Shown: piece after piece, positions 18,427 through 27,603 of the stretch | Layout of the letters: each line of letters opens with the position of its first letter | Position numbering within the stretch: the first letter of the stretch is position 1 | Source: an uncultured Eubacteriales bacterium | GTDB taxonomy: Bacteria > Bacillota > Clostridia > Lachnospirales > Lachnospiraceae | Length of the DNA stretch: 64,000 nt | Assembly: GCA_900542465.1 (NCBI GenBank) | Contig: UQNS01000007.1 | Coordinates: forward strand, 35,396-99,395 | Reading direction: 5' to 3' | Notes under the pieces: model-generated | Databases searched by the model: none | Seen by the model: only the letters and a program-made list of their open reading frames with translations | Told to the model about the DNA's origin: nothing | Position numbers and translations under genes: made by a program

Positions 18427-19773
18427 TTAACCCACGTTAATACGCTCTTCCGGATAGTTTATAACTTCATTCTTTCTCCTGCCTCTGAATGACAGAGCAA
18501 ATGTCACAGTTCCTATTCGTCCGGAGAACATAAGTATCATTAAAACTATCTTAGACACCGGTACAAGTGACCGAGTAATTCCTGTCGACAGACCAACGGT
18601 TCCCATTCCGGAAAACACCTCTAAAAGGAGATCTCCTATAGGCAGTGATTGGAAAGCCGAAATAACCAGCATCGCTAAAACGATCAATCCGATATTCAAC
18701 CCAAGTACCATACTTGCAGTATTGATATTTTCCTGGCTGATCCTTCGCTTCATGATATGTACGCCAGGTGCGCTTCTGAGACTGGAAAAAATATAAGCAA
18801 ATATTACAGCTGCAGTGGTTATCTTTATACCGCCGGCTGTTGATCCTGAATTACCGCCAATAAACATAAAAACACATGTCAGAAAAACACTTCCGTCCGT
18901 CATCGCACCCAGATCAGTAGTGTTGAATCCGGCTGTTCTCGGTGTTACAGATGCGAACATCGCTGCCATGAATTTCTGTCCCGGAGGCATTCCGGCAAAT
19001 AGATTATCATTTTCAAATAACAAAAACAGGACTGTTCCGCCCAGCACGAAGACCACCGTTAAAATAAGCACCAGCTTGGAATGAAGACTGTATTTTCTGA
19101 AATTGAATTTTTTGTGAGCTATCTCTTCCCATACGATAAAACCTAAACCACCCGTCATAATAAGTCCCATTATAGTAAAATTCACGACCGGGTTATCAAC
19201 GAACATGGTAAGGGATGAGTATTCTTCATAACGCCCCATCAAGTCAAAGCCCGCATTACAGAAAGCCGATATGGAATGGAAAACTCCATACCATATTCCT
19301 CTGGCTATTCCAAGTTTAGGAATAAACTGGGTCGACAGAAGCACCGCACCTATTCCTTCAAATATCAAAGCCCTGCGTATGATCTTTTTAAGAGATTTTA
19401 CAACTCCTCCCAGCTGCAGAGAAAATGTGCTTTCCTGAATGAGATTGCGCATATTCAGGCCGATCCTCTGCCTGAAAAAAAGATAAAGCATTGCTGAAAT
19501 AGTTATAATACCCAAGCCCCCTATCTGGATCATCAGGAGAATAACTATCTGTCCGAATAAAGTCCAGTGAGCAAAAGTGTCAACCACTACGAGGCCTGTA
19601 ACACATGTCGCACTGACTGACGTAAACAGGCAGTCCAGAAAATTAGTGGATGTACCCGTTTTTGATGCTATGGGCATCATCAGCAAAACAGCGCCCGACA
19701 GAATAACCATCAAAAATCCGAACGCCATTATCTGTGAGTTGGAAACTATCTTATGTCTTTTTTTCCCTGGCAT
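18427..19773 (-). CDS. Trk/Ktr-type potassium transporter, membrane subunit
   Basis: Potassium-translocating membrane protein of the TrkH/KtrB superfamily, 448 residues with many transmembrane segments. Pore-loop-like sequences are visible: SVSATCVTGL, HSISAFCNAGFD, FASVTPRTAGFNT and FSGMGTVGLSTG, each with the central glycine of the degenerate selectivity filter. SAFCNAG and TPRTAGFN are strong family marks. Start ATG 19773 has GGAGG upstream. With the RCK protein downstream it forms a complete Ktr-like uptake system. Coupling ion (Na+ or H+) cannot be told here. Confidence 0.93.
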   Translation of the reverse strand: MPGKKRHKIVSNSQIMAFGFLMVILSGAVLLMMPIASKTGTSTNFLDCLFTSVSATCVTGLVVVDTFAHWTLFGQIVILLMIQIGGLGIITISAMLYLFFRQRIGLNMRNLIQESTFSLQLGGVVKSLKKIIRRALIFEGIGAVLLSTQFIPKLGIARGIWYGVFHSISAFCNAGFDLMGRYEEYSSLTMFVDNPVVNFTIMGLIMTGGLGFIVWEEIAHKKFNFRKYSLHSKLVLILTVVFVLGGTVLFLLFENDNLFAGMPPGQKFMAAMFASVTPRTAGFNTTDLGAMTDGSVFLTCVFMFIGGNSGSTAGGIKITTAAVIFAYIFSSLRSAPGVHIMKRRISQENINTASMVLGLNIGLIVLAMLVISAFQSLPIGDLLLEVFSGMGTVGLSTGITRSLVPVSKIVLMILMFSGRIGTVTFALSFRGRRKNEVINYPEERINVG

Positions 19774-19806
19774 AATAGCCCTCCAAAATAAATATAGAAA
19801 ACTACA

Positions 19807-20634
19807 TTAAATGAAATTATATACTTCTTTTGCCTTTTCGATCAAACGCCCTTCAGCAATTTTTTCCATATCTTCCTTCTTTCTGAAACCCCATGAGACA
19901 AGCAGATAATCCGTACCTGACGCAAGAGCAAATTCCTTGTCTACCTCTGAATCTCCAATGTATAAGACCTTTTCAGGACTGACTCCGGCTGCGGACATCG
20001 CAAACCTCATCATTCCCGGATCCGGCTTCTTATTTAAGACCTTGCTCCTTCCTACTATTACATCAAATATGCCCGAGAAAAAATCATTAACTAACGGTCT
20101 CGCAATATCGCCGTCTTTGTTGGTGACGACCGCCAGCTTGTATCCTTCTGCTTTCAACTCTTCAAGCAGAGGCTTGATCCCCTCATAGGAATAGGTATTT
20201 GACCCTTTATGTTCATTGTAATACTCAGTAAATAAGCTGTAAGTTCTCTGTATGACTTCTTCATCTGAGCCCTCAGGAAGAATACTTTCCACAAGCTTTA
20301 TCATGCCAAAACCCAGTTTCGGCTTAACTTCCTCCGCTGTAAGTTTTCTTCCGATGAGTCCCTCTGCCGCATAGTTAAGCGCATCTGTCAGATCCCGGCA
20401 GGAATCGATCAGTGTTCCATCCAAATCAAAAAATATGCCATCATATTTTTTATCACTGTTTACAGCTACTTTATCTGTTTCGCTGCTTCCGCAGGATGCA
20501 TCCCCACAGGATCCGCATTCGCTTAAGCCCACACCGGAACTCTTTCCTCCCGCTTTCCTGTTTGCAGATCTCGTCCACATATAAATCCCCATAATACCGG
20601 CAACAATGCCGACAGATAATAATGTTCTAAGCAT
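19807..20634 (-). CDS. HAD-family phosphatase with N-terminal membrane anchor and Cys-rich linker
   Basis: A 275-residue protein with a phosphoglycolate-phosphatase-like HAD domain: motif I FFDLDGTLIDS, motif II VVTNKD, and motifs III/IV KKPDP and YIGDSEVDKEFA. Unusually, the first 20 residues form a membrane segment and are followed by a short Gly/Cys linker (CGSCGDASCG) before the HAD domain starts near residue 65. That linker resembles small FeoB-associated Cys-rich proteins (an inference). ATG 20634 is preferred, as GAGGGG sits 8 bases upstream; a GTG at 20643 would overlap this site. The catalytic domain should lie on the cytoplasmic side or outside depending on topology; the positive residues after the helix favour cytoplasmic. 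Confidence 0.85.
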   Translation of the reverse strand: MLRTLLSVGIVAGIMGIYMWTRSANRKAGGKSSGVGLSECGSCGDASCGSSETDKVAVNSDKKYDGIFFDLDGTLIDSCRDLTDALNYAAEGLIGRKLTAEEVKPKLGFGMIKLVESILPEGSDEEVIQRTYSLFTEYYNEHKGSNTYSYEGIKPLLEELKAEGYKLAVVTNKDGDIARPLVNDFFSGIFDVIVGRSKVLNKKPDPGMMRFAMSAAGVSPEKVLYIGDSEVDKEFALASGTDYLLVSWGFRKKEDMEKIAEGRLIEKAKEVYNFI

Positions 20635-20721
20635 AAAATACACCCCTCAAAAAATGTATCTATATTATACTATTAAATCAAATAAAAGTTGATACCATAA
20701 TTTCTTATCTAATTTTCAGAC

Positions 20722-20760
20722 ATAAAAAAAATCCGGACCCAAACTCATGGATCCAGATTT
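20722..20760 (-). terminator. Terminator after tRNA-Gly
   Basis: A 12-bp stem (20729-20740 with 20749-20760, including G-T pairs) is followed by eight T residues on the minus strand. It lies immediately downstream of the tRNA. Confidence 0.8.
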
Positions 20761-20769
20761 TTATTAAAG

Positions 20770-20842
<73 letters not shown>

Positions 20843-20957
20843 TTAAGCACAGGATATATTACACCAGCTGATTACCTCTGTCAACAGCTTTTCCTGTTTT
20901 TAAGCGTATCATCTGATCATGACATACCCATCATGCACCGGTCTAAATACCGGCTTT

Positions 20958-21845
20958 TTATTCACCTTCAAGTTCGGGAATAAAAGCTGTTGCTGTTACT
21001 GCAACCGCTCCATAGCCAATGTGAGTAGCAATACTCATAGAAAGCGGATTAGAGCTGACATAAAAATCACGGAAATTCTCTTTTACAGTTCCGATCCATT
21101 CTTCCTTTTCAGGTTCTTCATCAAACAATGTATATGCGGCATGGACGCGAATGCGCTTCTGACGCATAAATTCTGCAAACCTTCCGTCGATATCGTTCCG
21201 AACCGCTTTAAGCATTACATTTTTAGCCTGAGCCATTCCTCTTACCTTGGCATAGGCGTCCAGCTTTTCTCCCTGGATCTGCAAAACAGGCTTAATCTTT
21301 AACAGCGTTCCTATCGCCGCTGCTGCCGGTGTGATCCTTCCACCTTTTTTAAGGAATTTCAAAGTCTGTACAGTAATATAAATAGAAGAATTGAATTTTT
21401 CCCTCTCAAGGATCTCCTTTATCTTTACCGCGTCAAACCCATGTTCTGCAAGATGTATCGCATCCAGAACAGACTGTTTCATAGTTACTGAGATCCTCTG
21501 ATTATTGACAACCTGAACTCTTCCGTCATAATCTTCGGCGATCATCGCTGCAGTCTGGCAGGTGCCTGAAAGTCCGCTGGACATTGGAATAAATACGACT
21601 TCATCATAGTCCTTCAGGAGATTGTCAAAAGACTGCTTTATCTCTCCCATTGAAGGCTGAGATGTCGTTACATTTGCATCGTTGTTTAAATATTCAAAAA
21701 ATTGGCGATATGTAATATCTTTCCCCTCAAGATACTGCTTCCCGTCAATAATGACTGGCATTAAAACAAGGTGGATACCCAGTTCTTTTGCTTCCTCAGG
21801 CATGATCCCACTGTTAGTATCTGTAAGTATCGCTATGTTCTTCAT
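20958..21845 (-). CDS. DegV family fatty-acid-binding protein
   Basis: DegV proteins bind long-chain fatty acids and act with FakA kinase in Gram-positive bacteria. The 295-residue protein shows the family layout: ILTDTNSGIMPEEAKEL at the N-terminus, a TSQPS motif (VTTSQPSMGE), and MSSGLSGTCQTA in the ligand-binding site. The C-terminal HIGYGAVAV corresponds to the usual H-x-GPG-like region, although the second glycine-proline is replaced. Start ATG 21845 has AGAGGT upstream; a start at 21860 is less likely. It stands alone between the tRNA and the GNAT gene. Confidence 0.92.
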   Translation of the reverse strand: MKNIAILTDTNSGIMPEEAKELGIHLVLMPVIIDGKQYLEGKDITYRQFFEYLNNDANVTTSQPSMGEIKQSFDNLLKDYDEVVFIPMSSGLSGTCQTAAMIAEDYDGRVQVVNNQRISVTMKQSVLDAIHLAEHGFDAVKIKEILEREKFNSSIYITVQTLKFLKKGGRITPAAAAIGTLLKIKPVLQIQGEKLDAYAKVRGMAQAKNVMLKAVRNDIDGRFAEFMRQKRIRVHAAYTLFDEEPEKEEWIGTVKENFRDFYVSSNPLSMSIATHIGYGAVAVTATAFIPELEGE

Positions 21846-22044
21846 GGCTTTACCTCTCATGTCATATATATGCAGTTTATTCTAACATAAACCTTGCTTA
21901 TTAACCATGATATTTTAGCACTTTATTGAAATAAGATTCTGTTCATACTATGATGTAAACACTGATGGTATACGGCAATATATCATGCCGGTCACATACC
22001 CTTTAGCGTGCAGATCAGAATAAGTAAGGAAATAGAGAGGTCAT

Positions 22045-22884
22045 ATGGGTAATTGTATAGAAATAAAAAAATATGAAAATATCAATGATGTTGATTCAGC
22101 GGATCTTCATTCTATCCTGAATGGATGTCATGACTATGACCTGTATACGTATGATGGATTTCCAATATATATAGCTTTTTTCAACGGATCTCCTGCCGGG
22201 ATCCTGACATATATAGTCTCCGCTTATGAGATCACTCCTGAAGCCCTGATAGATGACTCAGACTTTCCTTCATCCGGAGCTTTTAAAAAGGATCCTGAGT
22301 ACGAAGCGGAGATACGATGCTTCGTAGCTCCGGAATATAGAGGGAAAAGAGTCTGCACCGAACTTCTGTCCGCTGTAAAAAATGAGCTGAATGATACTTA
22401 TCCTATCGTCTATAGTCTGCCGCCTGCGCTTCTCTCCTCAAGCCTTGCTGCCTTCCCTTTTTATGGCGAGCTTCTCTTTTCACTGGAAAAAGACGTACTG
22501 ACCCCTGATGATCTGGATATCCAAAAAAATGAGCTTATCAAAAATATTTCCGAAATGTTCAACATGGATGATCTCACTATTTCCGCCATACCTTCTATAG
22601 ATAATAAAAGATTTGAACTGTTCATAAATGACCGGCTCATTGCATGCCTTAGCACAAGCTACTCAGATTCCATGTGTTTCATACATAACGTATATGTCTC
22701 CCCTAAGCTGCGCGGCTTGAAACTTGGTAACTTTCTGCTCGGCTCTGCTATGGCTCATCATTTTTCGAGCCATACCCTTCCGGTACTCGTCAATACGAGA
22801 ACATCCAATGTTCCCGCCTGTAACCTCTATATTAAAACAGGCTTTACTGAAATAGAAAAAATATGGTTTTATAAACTGATGTAA
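22045..22884 (+). CDS. Protein with two GNAT acetyltransferase domains
   Basis: A 279-residue protein with two GNAT folds. The N-terminal half has the acetyl-CoA motif in CFVAPEYRGKRVCTELL (about residues 92-108). The C-terminal half repeats it as VYVSPKLRGLKLGNFLLGSA with a typical end NLYIKTGFTEIEKIWFYKL. Both loops keep the R-G-x-x-x pyrophosphate-binding pattern, although the N-terminal one is less canonical. The substrate is unknown. Start ATG 22045 follows an AGAGG ribosome site. The gene is monocistronic, convergent with dapB, and ends at a shared terminator. Confidence 0.85.
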   Translation: MGNCIEIKKYENINDVDSADLHSILNGCHDYDLYTYDGFPIYIAFFNGSPAGILTYIVSAYEITPEALIDDSDFPSSGAFKKDPEYEAEIRCFVAPEYRGKRVCTELLSAVKNELNDTYPIVYSLPPALLSSSLAAFPFYGELLFSLEKDVLTPDDLDIQKNELIKNISEMFNMDDLTISAIPSIDNKRFELFINDRLIACLSTSYSDSMCFIHNVYVSPKLRGLKLGNFLLGSAMAHHFSSHTLPVLVNTRTSNVPACNLYIKTGFTEIEKIWFYKLM

Positions 22885-22908
22885 AATTTCATACGATCTT
22901 ACACATAC

Positions 22909-22952
22909 AAAAGGGACCCGCATCTTCTGCTGCTAAGATGTGGATCCCTTTC
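22909..22952. terminator. Bidirectional terminator between GNAT gene and dapB
   Basis: AAAGGGA and TCCCTTT (22910-22916, 22945-22951) plus an inner CATCTT/AAGATG pairing form a long stem between convergent genes. Confidence 0.75.
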
Positions 22953-23011
22953 CGAATTTTCGGATCTGATCTGTTTGTTTTCGTTCTTTTGTGTTTTCAG
23001 GTACTTGTTTT

Positions 23012-23776
23012 TTAAATTCTGGCAGCGATAACATCCTGCATATTAAAAAGTCCGCTCTTCTTTCCCGCAAGGAATATTGCTGCCTCTAATGCGCCTTTGC
23101 CAAATACAGCTTTTGAATAGGCCGTGTGTGAGATAGTAATTACCTCATCTTCCCCGGCAAAGATCACATCATGCTCACCTACGATAGTACCACCGCGCAC
23201 CGCTGCTATACCTATCTCCTTAGGATCTCTTTTTTCTCTTATCTGACTTCTGTCATAACGATAGAAATAATCATCCCCTGCTGTTTCCTTTAAAACATCC
23301 GCAAGAGCCAAAGCTGTACCGCTTGGTGCATCTATTTTCTGATTATGGTGCTTCTCAACTATCTCCATATCATATCCTGCCGGAGCAAGCACACCTGCCG
23401 CCTGTTTCAAAATCGTAAATAATGTATTTATCCCAAGTGACATATTTGCGGAACGAAGTACCGCTACCTTAGCCGCAGCTTCTGTAACTCTGGCTATCTG
23501 CTCGTCACTCAGACCGGTAGTACATAGAACGATCGGTGTACCGGTCCTCACACAATAGTCAATAAGATGATCGGCAGCCTTAGGTGATGAGAAATCGATA
23601 ATAACATCTGCTTCAATATCACATCTGTCAATATCCGTGAATACCGGATAGTCATTTATGCTTTCTCCGGTCAGGTCGATGCCTGCAACTATTTCCGCAC
23701 CGTCCGTCTGACTTACGATCTTACTTATAGATTGTCCCATATGGCCATTACAGCCATTCATAATTATTTTTGTCAT
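23012..23776 (-). CDS. dapB: 4-hydroxy-tetrahydrodipicolinate reductase
   Basis: Second enzyme specific to the diaminopimelate/lysine pathway; it reduces the DapA product using NAD(P)H. The 254-residue protein has the N-terminal nucleotide-binding motif NGCNGHMGQSI, the catalytic EKHHNQKIDAPSGTAL motif, and GGTIVGEHDVIFAG. Its ATG overlaps the dapA stop by one base, so the two are translated together. It belongs to the same lysine-riboswitch-controlled transcript. Confidence 0.96.
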   Translation of the reverse strand: MTKIIMNGCNGHMGQSISKIVSQTDGAEIVAGIDLTGESINDYPVFTDIDRCDIEADVIIDFSSPKAADHLIDYCVRTGTPIVLCTTGLSDEQIARVTEAAAKVAVLRSANMSLGINTLFTILKQAAGVLAPAGYDMEIVEKHHNQKIDAPSGTALALADVLKETAGDDYFYRYDRSQIREKRDPKEIGIAAVRGGTIVGEHDVIFAGEDEVITISHTAYSKAVFGKGALEAAIFLAGKKSGLFNMQDVIAARI

Positions 23777-24663
23777 TATAGAAGTCCATATCCTTTCATA
23801 GCTTCTCTTAACTTTACCTGACCATCCGCTGACATCGGCGTTAAAGGCAGGCGCATAGTGGCATCACATTTGCCCATCATCTCAAGTGCATGCTTTACAG
23901 GTATTGGATTAACTTCACTGAATAACGCGTCTACCAGCGGCAGGGCATCGAACTGCAATTCTCTTGCCTTTTTAACATTTCCTGCAAGAAATTCCTCACA
24001 GATATCATGAGTTTTCTGTGGTGCCACGTTTGCGATCACGGAAATTACACCAATAGCTCCGATCGACATAAGCGGAACGATAAGTCCGTCTTCTCCGGAA
24101 TACATATCGATCCTGCCTCTTGCCATAGACATAAGCTTGCTTTCCTGCGCCAGATTTCCTGTTGCAGCTTTTATAGCCACGATATTCTTCACATCATCGA
24201 CGAGTCTCATCGTTGTTTCAGGCGCCAGGTTGCATCCTGTACGGCTTGGTACGTTGTAAAGAATGATTGGGGTCTCAGCTACCTCCTCTGCTGTTTTTCT
24301 GAAATGCTGATACAGTCCCTCCTGCGTTGCCTTATTATAGTAAGGTGTGATAAGAAGAAGCGCATCCGCTCCCGCCTCTACAGCTCCTTTTGAAAGATGT
24401 ATCGCTTCATCAGTAGAGTTTGAACCGGTTCCTGCAACTACCGGGACCCTTCCTGCTGTGCGTTCGACCGCATATCTGATCACCGCAAGATGCTCCTCAT
24501 GTGAAAGCGTGGATGATTCTCCTGTTGTTCCGCAGGAAACAATCGCATCAATACCGTTTTCTATCTGAAAATCGATAAGATCACCATACTTATCGAAATC
24601 CACTTCTCCGTTTTCCTTCATTGGAGTAACGATAGCCACTCCTGCTCCTGTAAAAATCGCCAT
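23776..24663 (-). CDS. dapA: 4-hydroxy-tetrahydrodipicolinate synthase
   Basis: Condenses pyruvate and aspartate semialdehyde, the entry step to diaminopimelate and lysine. The 295-residue protein shows all expected active-site positions: the T46-T47 pair in CGTTGESSTL, Y136 in ILYNVPSRTG, R141 and the Schiff-base lysine K165 in IVAIKAATGN. Start ATG 24663 has AAAGGAGG upstream. Its leader carries a lysine riboswitch with a terminator, so expression should fall when lysine is plentiful. Confidence 0.97.
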   Translation of the reverse strand: MAIFTGAGVAIVTPMKENGEVDFDKYGDLIDFQIENGIDAIVSCGTTGESSTLSHEEHLAVIRYAVERTAGRVPVVAGTGSNSTDEAIHLSKGAVEAGADALLLITPYYNKATQEGLYQHFRKTAEEVAETPIILYNVPSRTGCNLAPETTMRLVDDVKNIVAIKAATGNLAQESKLMSMARGRIDMYSGEDGLIVPLMSIGAIGVISVIANVAPQKTHDICEEFLAGNVKKARELQFDALPLVDALFSEVNPIPVKHALEMMGKCDATMRLPLTPMSADGQVKLREAMKGYGLL

Positions 24664-24737
24664 ATTATATCCTCCTTTAATTATCGCTGAATTGGTAATA
24701 TTAAAGAATAGAGGAAATGATCAAAAGTGCTCGCAAT

Positions 24738-24765
24738 AAAAAAACCCGTCTTCTGACGGGCACCT
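24738..24765 (-). terminator. Riboswitch-controlled terminator of dapAB
   Basis: CCCGTC and GACGGG (24745-24750, 24755-24760) close a four-base loop and are followed on the minus strand by seven T residues. It sits between the lysine aptamer and dapA, the position of the expression platform. Confidence 0.88.
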
Positions 24766-24830
24766 AGATCCTTTCAGTCTGCAGATAACAGAAGATACCG
24801 CACACACGGCCTCCTTCCGCTTACAAGGAT

Positions 24831-24997
24831 CACAGTAGCCCTCCATCATATGATGACAGTCATAAGTCTGTTAAACTTATGCCCAGCAATAGTATCTTCA
24901 TACCGAAACTAAAACTTCGGCACATTCGCCTTTCACAAGCCTTCATCTGCGTATGAACATCCGACCTGCTACTGATAAAATGTGCGACCTCTACTTT
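24831..24997 (-). ncRNA. Lysine riboswitch aptamer (L box)
   Basis: Read on the minus strand, the leader has the hallmarks of the L box: AGTAGAGGTCGCAC at the 5' side with ATCAGTAG after it, the GAAAGGCGAATGTGCCGAAG core, CTGGGCA, GACTGTCAT, and GGAGGGCTACT at the 3' side. AGTAG and CTACT pair to form P1. A terminator follows and then dapA. Known L boxes turn off lysine biosynthesis genes by premature termination when lysine binds; the arrangement here fits that exactly. Confidence 0.93.
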
Positions 24998-25276
24998 TTA
25001 TATATATTATGCAAGCAACTATAACACCCCTTTTGTCTTACGTCAAATCATTTTTCTGAAAAAGCCTTTATACAAAACACTATAAAGTGTTTATAAATCC
25101 TCCTTTTCATAGCATTATTACACCTCGCCAGTCTTGAAGTTTTATAGACAGAGTATTAGAATTGTCATGTATAACATAATTTATTTATAAATAAAATTAA
25201 AATTTTATTTTTTGTTTGTTGAAATAACAGAAACTTTAAATAAACTATGTAAACCTGATTTTTAAAGGAGTTTTAT

Positions 25277-26809
25277 ATGAGTAATTCTAATCAATCTTCT
25301 GTTTCTCTTAAAGAGATGACTAAGTCGCAAAGAGAAAGATTCAGCTGGTTATTTAATCCGGGCAATGATATTGGCGGAGGTATCGTAGCAACATTTTGTC
25401 TTCTGCCTGAGGTAATGGGCTTCATGCTCTCTATCGGTATTCCTCCATATATGGGGCTGTTCACATGTATAACCCTGACGATAACCCTCGCTATCGTTGG
25501 CGGCAGACCCGGTGTGATCACTGCCTGCGCTGGCGCTACTGCAACTATTTGCGCAGGACTTATCTCTAAGTTCTTTATCCCCGGAACACATCCGGAATAC
25601 CTGTTTGCAGCAGTGTTATTTGCAGGTATCATACAGATCATTTTAGGTCTCATTAAGTTTGGCAACCTTATCAAATTCATTCCTGAATCTATCATGCATG
25701 GATTTGTGAACGGACTCGCGTCCCTCATTCTGATCTCTCAGATCAAGATGCTGCTTAAGGAAAAACCTGATAATATGCCTGAGCTTTTGATCGTTGTCGC
25801 TGTCGGTATCGGCATAATAGTTGCTTTTGATTTCTTTAAAAAAGCTGTTAAGGTCAAGTTCCTGCAATATATCCCATCTCCGATGGTCTGCGTCGTTCTG
25901 GTATCTGTTTATGCCATGGCAGGTCACAGACCTATAATGAGGATCGTTGATCTCGGCTCCGTTGTACCTAACTATCAGTTCGTAGGATCTATCTTCAGAA
26001 ACTTTGGTAATGTATTTACAGGTGAAGGTATGGCGGCGGTCCTTCCGGTCGCTGTTTCTGTCGCCTTTATCGGTCTTGTCGAAACAATGCTTACATCCCG
26101 TCTCGTAAGTGAAGAGACAAAAACTCCTGAACTTACAGACCTGAACCGTGAATGCCGTGGTCAGGGCATTGGTAATATTATCTGCAGCTTTGTAGGTACT
26201 ATGCCTGGCTGCGCTATGATTGCTCCTACTACCGCCAATGTTAACTCCGGCGGTAAGGGAAGACTCTCTACGCTTACTACAGGCCTCATGATGGCAGTCC
26301 TTTTATTTGCGCTTTCACCTGTGTTATCTGCCATTCCACTTGCTGCTCTTATTGCAGTTATGTTATATACATGCTTTGAAACATATAACTGGGATTCTAT
26401 TATCCACGCGAACAGACACTCTGTTATCGACACGTTTTCCATGCTTCTTGTCGTTGCTGTTGTCCTCGGTACAGATAATCTTGCATTCGGTGTGGTTGCC
26501 GGACTTATAATCGTTGCAGTCTCACTTATATTCAAGCTTTTTGTACCCGGAAAGGTTTCTGTTGCTGTCGCTTATATAATCTTAGGTATTTCTGCTGCTA
26601 TAGCCTGGTTTGGAACCGGTACGGCCTTTGCCGTTATTCTCTCAGCCGTTGGTATTTCTGTGAGTGATGCAGCAAGATCTAATTTTGACAGTGAAACTCC
26701 CGGTAAGGCCGCAGTGGTCCTTAACGCCATTGCTTTTGCCGGTTCAATATTCCTTATTGTCCTTAATTCAGTTATCCTTCCGGGACATTTTCAATGGTAC
26801 TCAGTATAA
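25277..26809 (+). CDS. SulP/SLC26-type anion transporter without STAS domain
   Basis: Multi-pass membrane protein of the SulP family (sulfate, bicarbonate or related anions). The 510-residue protein has family landmarks: LLPEVMGFMLSIGIPPYMGL, GGRPGVITACAGATATI, the FVNGLASLILISQI region, and NRECRGQGIGNIICSFVGTMPGCAMI. After the 12-14 membrane segments, the usual C-terminal STAS regulatory domain is missing; the end is hydrophobic (SIFLIVLNSVILPGHF). Start ATG 25277 has AAAGGAG upstream. The substrate is not predictable. A DUF1275 gene follows on the same strand with no terminator seen between them. Confidence 0.9.
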   Translation: MSNSNQSSVSLKEMTKSQRERFSWLFNPGNDIGGGIVATFCLLPEVMGFMLSIGIPPYMGLFTCITLTITLAIVGGRPGVITACAGATATICAGLISKFFIPGTHPEYLFAAVLFAGIIQIILGLIKFGNLIKFIPESIMHGFVNGLASLILISQIKMLLKEKPDNMPELLIVVAVGIGIIVAFDFFKKAVKVKFLQYIPSPMVCVVLVSVYAMAGHRPIMRIVDLGSVVPNYQFVGSIFRNFGNVFTGEGMAAVLPVAVSVAFIGLVETMLTSRLVSEETKTPELTDLNRECRGQGIGNIICSFVGTMPGCAMIAPTTANVNSGGKGRLSTLTTGLMMAVLLFALSPVLSAIPLAALIAVMLYTCFETYNWDSIIHANRHSVIDTFSMLLVVAVVLGTDNLAFGVVAGLIIVAVSLIFKLFVPGKVSVAVAYIILGISAAIAWFGTGTAFAVILSAVGISVSDAARSNFDSETPGKAAVVLNAIAFAGSIFLIVLNSVILPGHFQWYSV

Positions 26810-26870
26810 TTTATATTGATCTGTTCAGTTCCATATGTTGCTTATAATATAAGTTTGAAGGGAGTCTGTA

Positions 26871-27566
26871 TTGAACTTATTCATTCTTTTTATTTATCTT
26901 GTGACATTCGGATGCGGCTGGCTAAATGTAGAAATAATGCTTAATTTTGTTCCTTTTTCAGCCACACACCATACCGGCAATCTGACACGTATCGCCATAT
27001 CCCTCTTTAAAGGCGATATAACTCTTATGGTATCCTTGGTATGTGTAGTGCTTGTATTTATAGCAGGAGCGGCTCTTTCCAGTCTGATCAATACGAAAGA
27101 AAATAACTATTTTTCGAGCTGGTTTGGTACTTCTAATATAATTGCTGCAGTTTTATTGATCATCTTATCTTACTTTTTTGAAACTAAAATGGTAATGGCC
27201 TACTACTGCTCACTTTTTGCCGGCTTTCAGAATGGAATTATTTCGCAATTCGCATCAAGAGCCAGTCACATGTCAGGGACCGCTACCGATTCAGGTATCG
27301 GTCTGGGACGTTTTATAAGAGATGTTCTTAATGGTACATATGGAAACAGAAAAAAACACTTTTATGTTTTTATAGTAAAATTTATTTCCATTATCGTATT
27401 TGTAGCAGGAGCTATCCTTGGCGCAGGACTTGCACCACACGTAACCATGTTCTGCTCCTACCTTATATTAGGACTCTTCAATATAGGAATGTCCGTCTTC
27501 TATATTATAATGCATAAAAAATGGCAGGCAGAGGAAGCGTATTACACTCCCAATACCCACCATTAA
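26871..27566 (+). CDS. DUF1275 (YoaK-like) membrane protein
   Basis: A 231-residue membrane protein with about six hydrophobic segments, function unknown. The motifs HHTGNLTRIAISLFKGD and GFQNGIISQFASRASHMSGTATDSG match the DUF1275/YoaK family as I know it. The start is TTG at 26871 with AGGGAG upstream; an ATG start would remove the first membrane segment. It lies 61 bases after the SulP gene and ends in a strong terminator shared with the convergent Rnf-linked operon. It could be cotranscribed with the transporter. Confidence 0.85.
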   Translation: MNLFILFIYLVTFGCGWLNVEIMLNFVPFSATHHTGNLTRIAISLFKGDITLMVSLVCVVLVFIAGAALSSLINTKENNYFSSWFGTSNIIAAVLLIILSYFFETKMVMAYYCSLFAGFQNGIISQFASRASHMSGTATDSGIGLGRFIRDVLNGTYGNRKKHFYVFIVKFISIIVFVAGAILGAGLAPHVTMFCSYLILGLFNIGMSVFYIIMHKKWQAEEAYYTPNTHH

Positions 27567-27603
27567 AAAATATCCTCCCGCAATATGCGGGAGGATATTT
27601 TAT
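27566..27603. terminator. Strong bidirectional terminator
   Basis: A 13-bp perfect stem (AATATCCTCCCGC with its complement, loop AATAT) is flanked by A and T runs. It separates the convergent DUF1275 gene and the rnf operon. Confidence 0.93.

Noticed and set aside
20941..20957. CCGG hairpin with T run as a terminator
   Set aside because: The stem is only 4-5 bp, points to the plus strand and no plus-strand gene precedes it.
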